The notes under the pieces are model-generated. The model did no database searches, was not told the DNA's origin, and saw only the letters and a list, made by a program, of their open reading frames with translations. Below, piece by piece: positions 62,014-64,000 of a stretch of 64,000 nucleotides of DNA. Both the position numbers and the translations under genes were made by a program. Position 1 is the stretch's first letter. Every line of letters starts with the position of its first letter. The stretch is from Valencia hispanica (taxonomy: Eukaryota; Chordata; Actinopteri; Cyprinodontiformes; Valenciidae): NCBI GenBank assembly GCA_963556495.2, contig OY747705.1, positions 24,966,501 to 25,030,500 on the forward strand. Direction: 5' to 3'.

Positions 62014-62979
62014 CACTGCTCAAAAAAATAAAGGGAACACTGAAATAACACAATGTAACTCCAAGTCAATCACACTTCTGTGAAATCAAACTGTCCACTT
62101 AGGAAGCAAAACTGATTGACAATCAATTTCACATGCTGGTGTGCAAATGAAATAGACAACAGGTGGAAATTATAGATAATTAACAAGACACCCCAATAAA
62201 GAAGTGGTTCTGCAGGTGGTGACCACAGACCACTTCTCAGATCCTTTGCTTTCTGGCTGATGTTTGGGTCATTTTTGAATGCTGGTGGTGGTGTCACTCT
62301 AGTGCTAGCGTGAGACGGAGTCTACAACCCACACAAGTGGCTCAGGTAGTGCAGCTCATACAGGATGGCACATCAATGCGAGCTGTGGCAAGAAGGTTTG
62401 CTGTGTCTGTCAGCATAGTGTCCAGACCATGGAGGCGCTAGCGGGAGACAAGCCAGTACATCAGGAGACATGGAGAAAGCCATTGGAGGGCAACAACCCA
62501 GCAGCAGGACCGCTACGTCCTTTGTGCAAGAAAGGAACAGGAGGAGCACTGCCAGACTCCTGGAAAATGACCTCCAGCAGGCCACAAATGTGCATGTGTC
62601 TGCTCAAACGGTCAGAAACAGACTCCATGAGGGTGGTATGAGGGCCCGACGTCCACAGGTGGGGGTTGTGCTTACAGCCCAACACCGAGTAGGACGTTTG
62701 GCATTTGCCAGAGAACACCAAAATTGGGAATTTCGACACTAGGGCCCTGTGCTCTTCACAGATGAAATCAGGTTCACACTGAGCACATGTGACAGATGTG
62801 ACAGAGCCTGGAGACACCGTGGAGAACGTTCTGCTGCCTGCAACATCCTCCAGCATGACCAGTTTGGCAGTGGGTCTGTAATGGTGTGGGGGGCCACACA
62901 GCCCTCCATGTGCTCGCCAGAGGTAGCCTGACTGCCATTAGGTACTGAGATGAGATCCTTTGACCCCTTGTGAGACCAT
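62014..62979 (+). mobile_element. Tc1/mariner element, truncated by a second Tc1 insertion
   Basis: After TA (62012-62013) it begins CACTGCTCAAAAAAATAAAG, a recognisable fish Tc1 terminus. Transposase remnants follow. The right half is missing where another Tc1 element begins at about 62981. Confidence 0.8.
62330..62979 (+). pseudogene. Tc1 transposase remnant
   Basis: [20 protein letters not shown] (second helix-turn-helix and linker) leads to TAQHRVGRLAFAREHQNW, then FTDEIRFTLSTCD with the first catalytic Asp, and SVMVWGATQPS. Frames change between 62742 and 62749, and a stop follows EVA. The second and third catalytic residues lie beyond the truncation. Confidence 0.78.
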
Positions 62980-62980
62980 A

Positions 62981-64000
62981 TGCTGGTGGGGCAAAAACGT
63001 TTTTGGCAGCCACAGATTTGTGTGGATACAGTCTATGGTGTGGATGTTGTCCCACTTAAACAGATGAGAGGCCTGTAATTTTCTTTATAGGTACAGTTCA
63101 ACTGTGAGAGATAAAGTGTTAAAGAAAAAGCCAGAAAATCACATATATGATTTTTAAGTGATTTATTTGTATAATTGTGCAGAAAAAAAGTATTTCACAC
63201 CTACAACCAAGCAAGAATGATGGCCCTTACAGACCTCTTACTTCTTCTTTAAGAAGCTCTTCTATCCTCCACTTGATACCTGTATTAATGGCACCTGTTT
63301 CAACTCATCTGTAAAAAATAAGATACCTCTTCACACCTTCAAACAGTCAGACTTCAACCTCCACCATGGCCAAGACCAGAGAGCTGTCTAAGGACAACAG
63401 GGACAAAATTGTACACCTGTACAAGACTGGGACAAGTCAATCTACAATAGGCAAGCAGCTTGGTGACAAGAGATCAATTGATGAAGCAATTATTAGAAAA
63501 TGAAAAAAATACAAGATCACTAATAATCTCCCTCAATCTGGGGCTCCATGCCAGATCTCACCTCATGGGGTACAAATGATCTTGAAAACTGTGAGAAAAC
63601 AGCCCAGAACTATACGGGGATAACGGGTCAATGACCTGAAGAGAGCTGGAACCACACTAACAAAGGTCACTATTAGTAACACACTAGGCCTATGTCATCA
63701 TGGATTAAAATCCTGCAGTCTCTCTGCTTACGCCAGCACATGTCAAACCCCGTTTAAAGTTTGCCAGAGACCATCTGGATCATCCAGAGGACGACTGGGA
63801 GAATGCCATGTGGTCAGATGAGTCCAAAATAGAACTCTTTGCTATAAACGCCACTCGCCGTGTTTGGAGGGGGAAGAATGCTGAGTGGCATCCCAAAAAC
63901 ACCATAGCCACTGTCAAGCATGGGGGTGGAAACATTATGGTTTGGAGCTACTTCTCAGAGACAGGACAACTGATCCGTATTAAGGAAAGGATGAATGGTG
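62981..64000 (+). mobile_element. Second Tc1/mariner element (partial, cut by window end)
   Basis: It begins near CTGGTGGGGCAAAAACG after TA (62979-62980). The left terminus holds GTCCCACTTAAACAGATGAG and AGGCCTGTAATTTTC, which match a distinct fish Tc1 family known to me by its 'CAGTGGGGCAAAAAAGTATT' ends. The right end lies outside the window. Confidence 0.78.
63366..64000 (+). pseudogene. Tc1 transposase (second family), partial and broken
   Basis: ATG at 63366 starts [20 protein letters not shown], then [13 protein letters not shown], the first helix-turn-helix. A TGA stop follows EAIIRK. Downstream, [11 protein letters not shown] carries the first catalytic Asp near 63812, in another frame. 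The rest of the DDE domain lies past the window edge. Confidence 0.8.

Overview
The window reads as teleost fish nuclear DNA. It is AT-rich and intron-rich. It carries two vertebrate Gq-class G-protein alpha-subunit genes embedded in fish-type mobile elements: L2-clade LINEs, Tc1/mariner elements with IR/DR ends, hAT elements with 8-bp target duplications, and a pogo-like element. Species cannot be fixed from the sequence. There is no prokaryotic operon, CRISPR array or phage gene.

Host genes. A gna11-type gene reads leftward. Only its first coding exon (6277-6412, minus) lies in the window. A GC/CpG-rich presumed promoter sits to its right, and its first intron runs off the left edge. A complete gna15-type gene reads rightward, with seven coding exons at 25188-25338, 32456-32640, 33021-33175, 35039-35167, 36301-36430, 44025-44178 and 58531-58733. 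Together they encode 368 residues with all five GTP-binding motifs. The two paralogues are therefore head to head, about 18.8 kb apart from start codon to start codon. Both products belong to the class that couples receptors to phospholipase C-beta at the plasma membrane.

Layout. 1-6276: gna11 intron 1, with old dispersed repeats and a 36-bp palindrome. 6413-7570: gna11 5' region. 9735-10400: Tc1 relic. 10636-14472: an L2 LINE with an intact 1003-codon endonuclease/reverse-transcriptase frame, bracketed by a 199-bp direct duplication. 21352-22823: pogo-like element. 22832-24176: Tc1 element. 24400-25187: gna15 5' region. gna15 introns: intron 1 holds a LINE relic, Tc1-type short elements and a hAT element; intron 5 holds a hAT element, a Tc1 relic and a decayed L2 with an esterase-type first frame that is split by another hAT element; intron 6 holds a (TG)n-bounded repeat family, a 0.95-kb pyrimidine-rich tract, a hAT nested in a hAT, and a decayed autonomous hAT transposon. 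58734-64000: gna15 3' UTR, mostly unremarkable sequence, then two Tc1 elements, the second inserted in the first and cut by the window end.

Most open frames outside the G-protein exons are transposon-derived. The strongest points for follow-up are the very long duplication flanking the L2 insertion, the internal palindrome built from the pogo element's own terminal sequence, the two-codon uORF whose stop overlaps the gna11 start codon, the nested hAT insertions with readable target duplications, and the unusual C-terminus of the gna15 product. I did not find a new defence or metabolic system.
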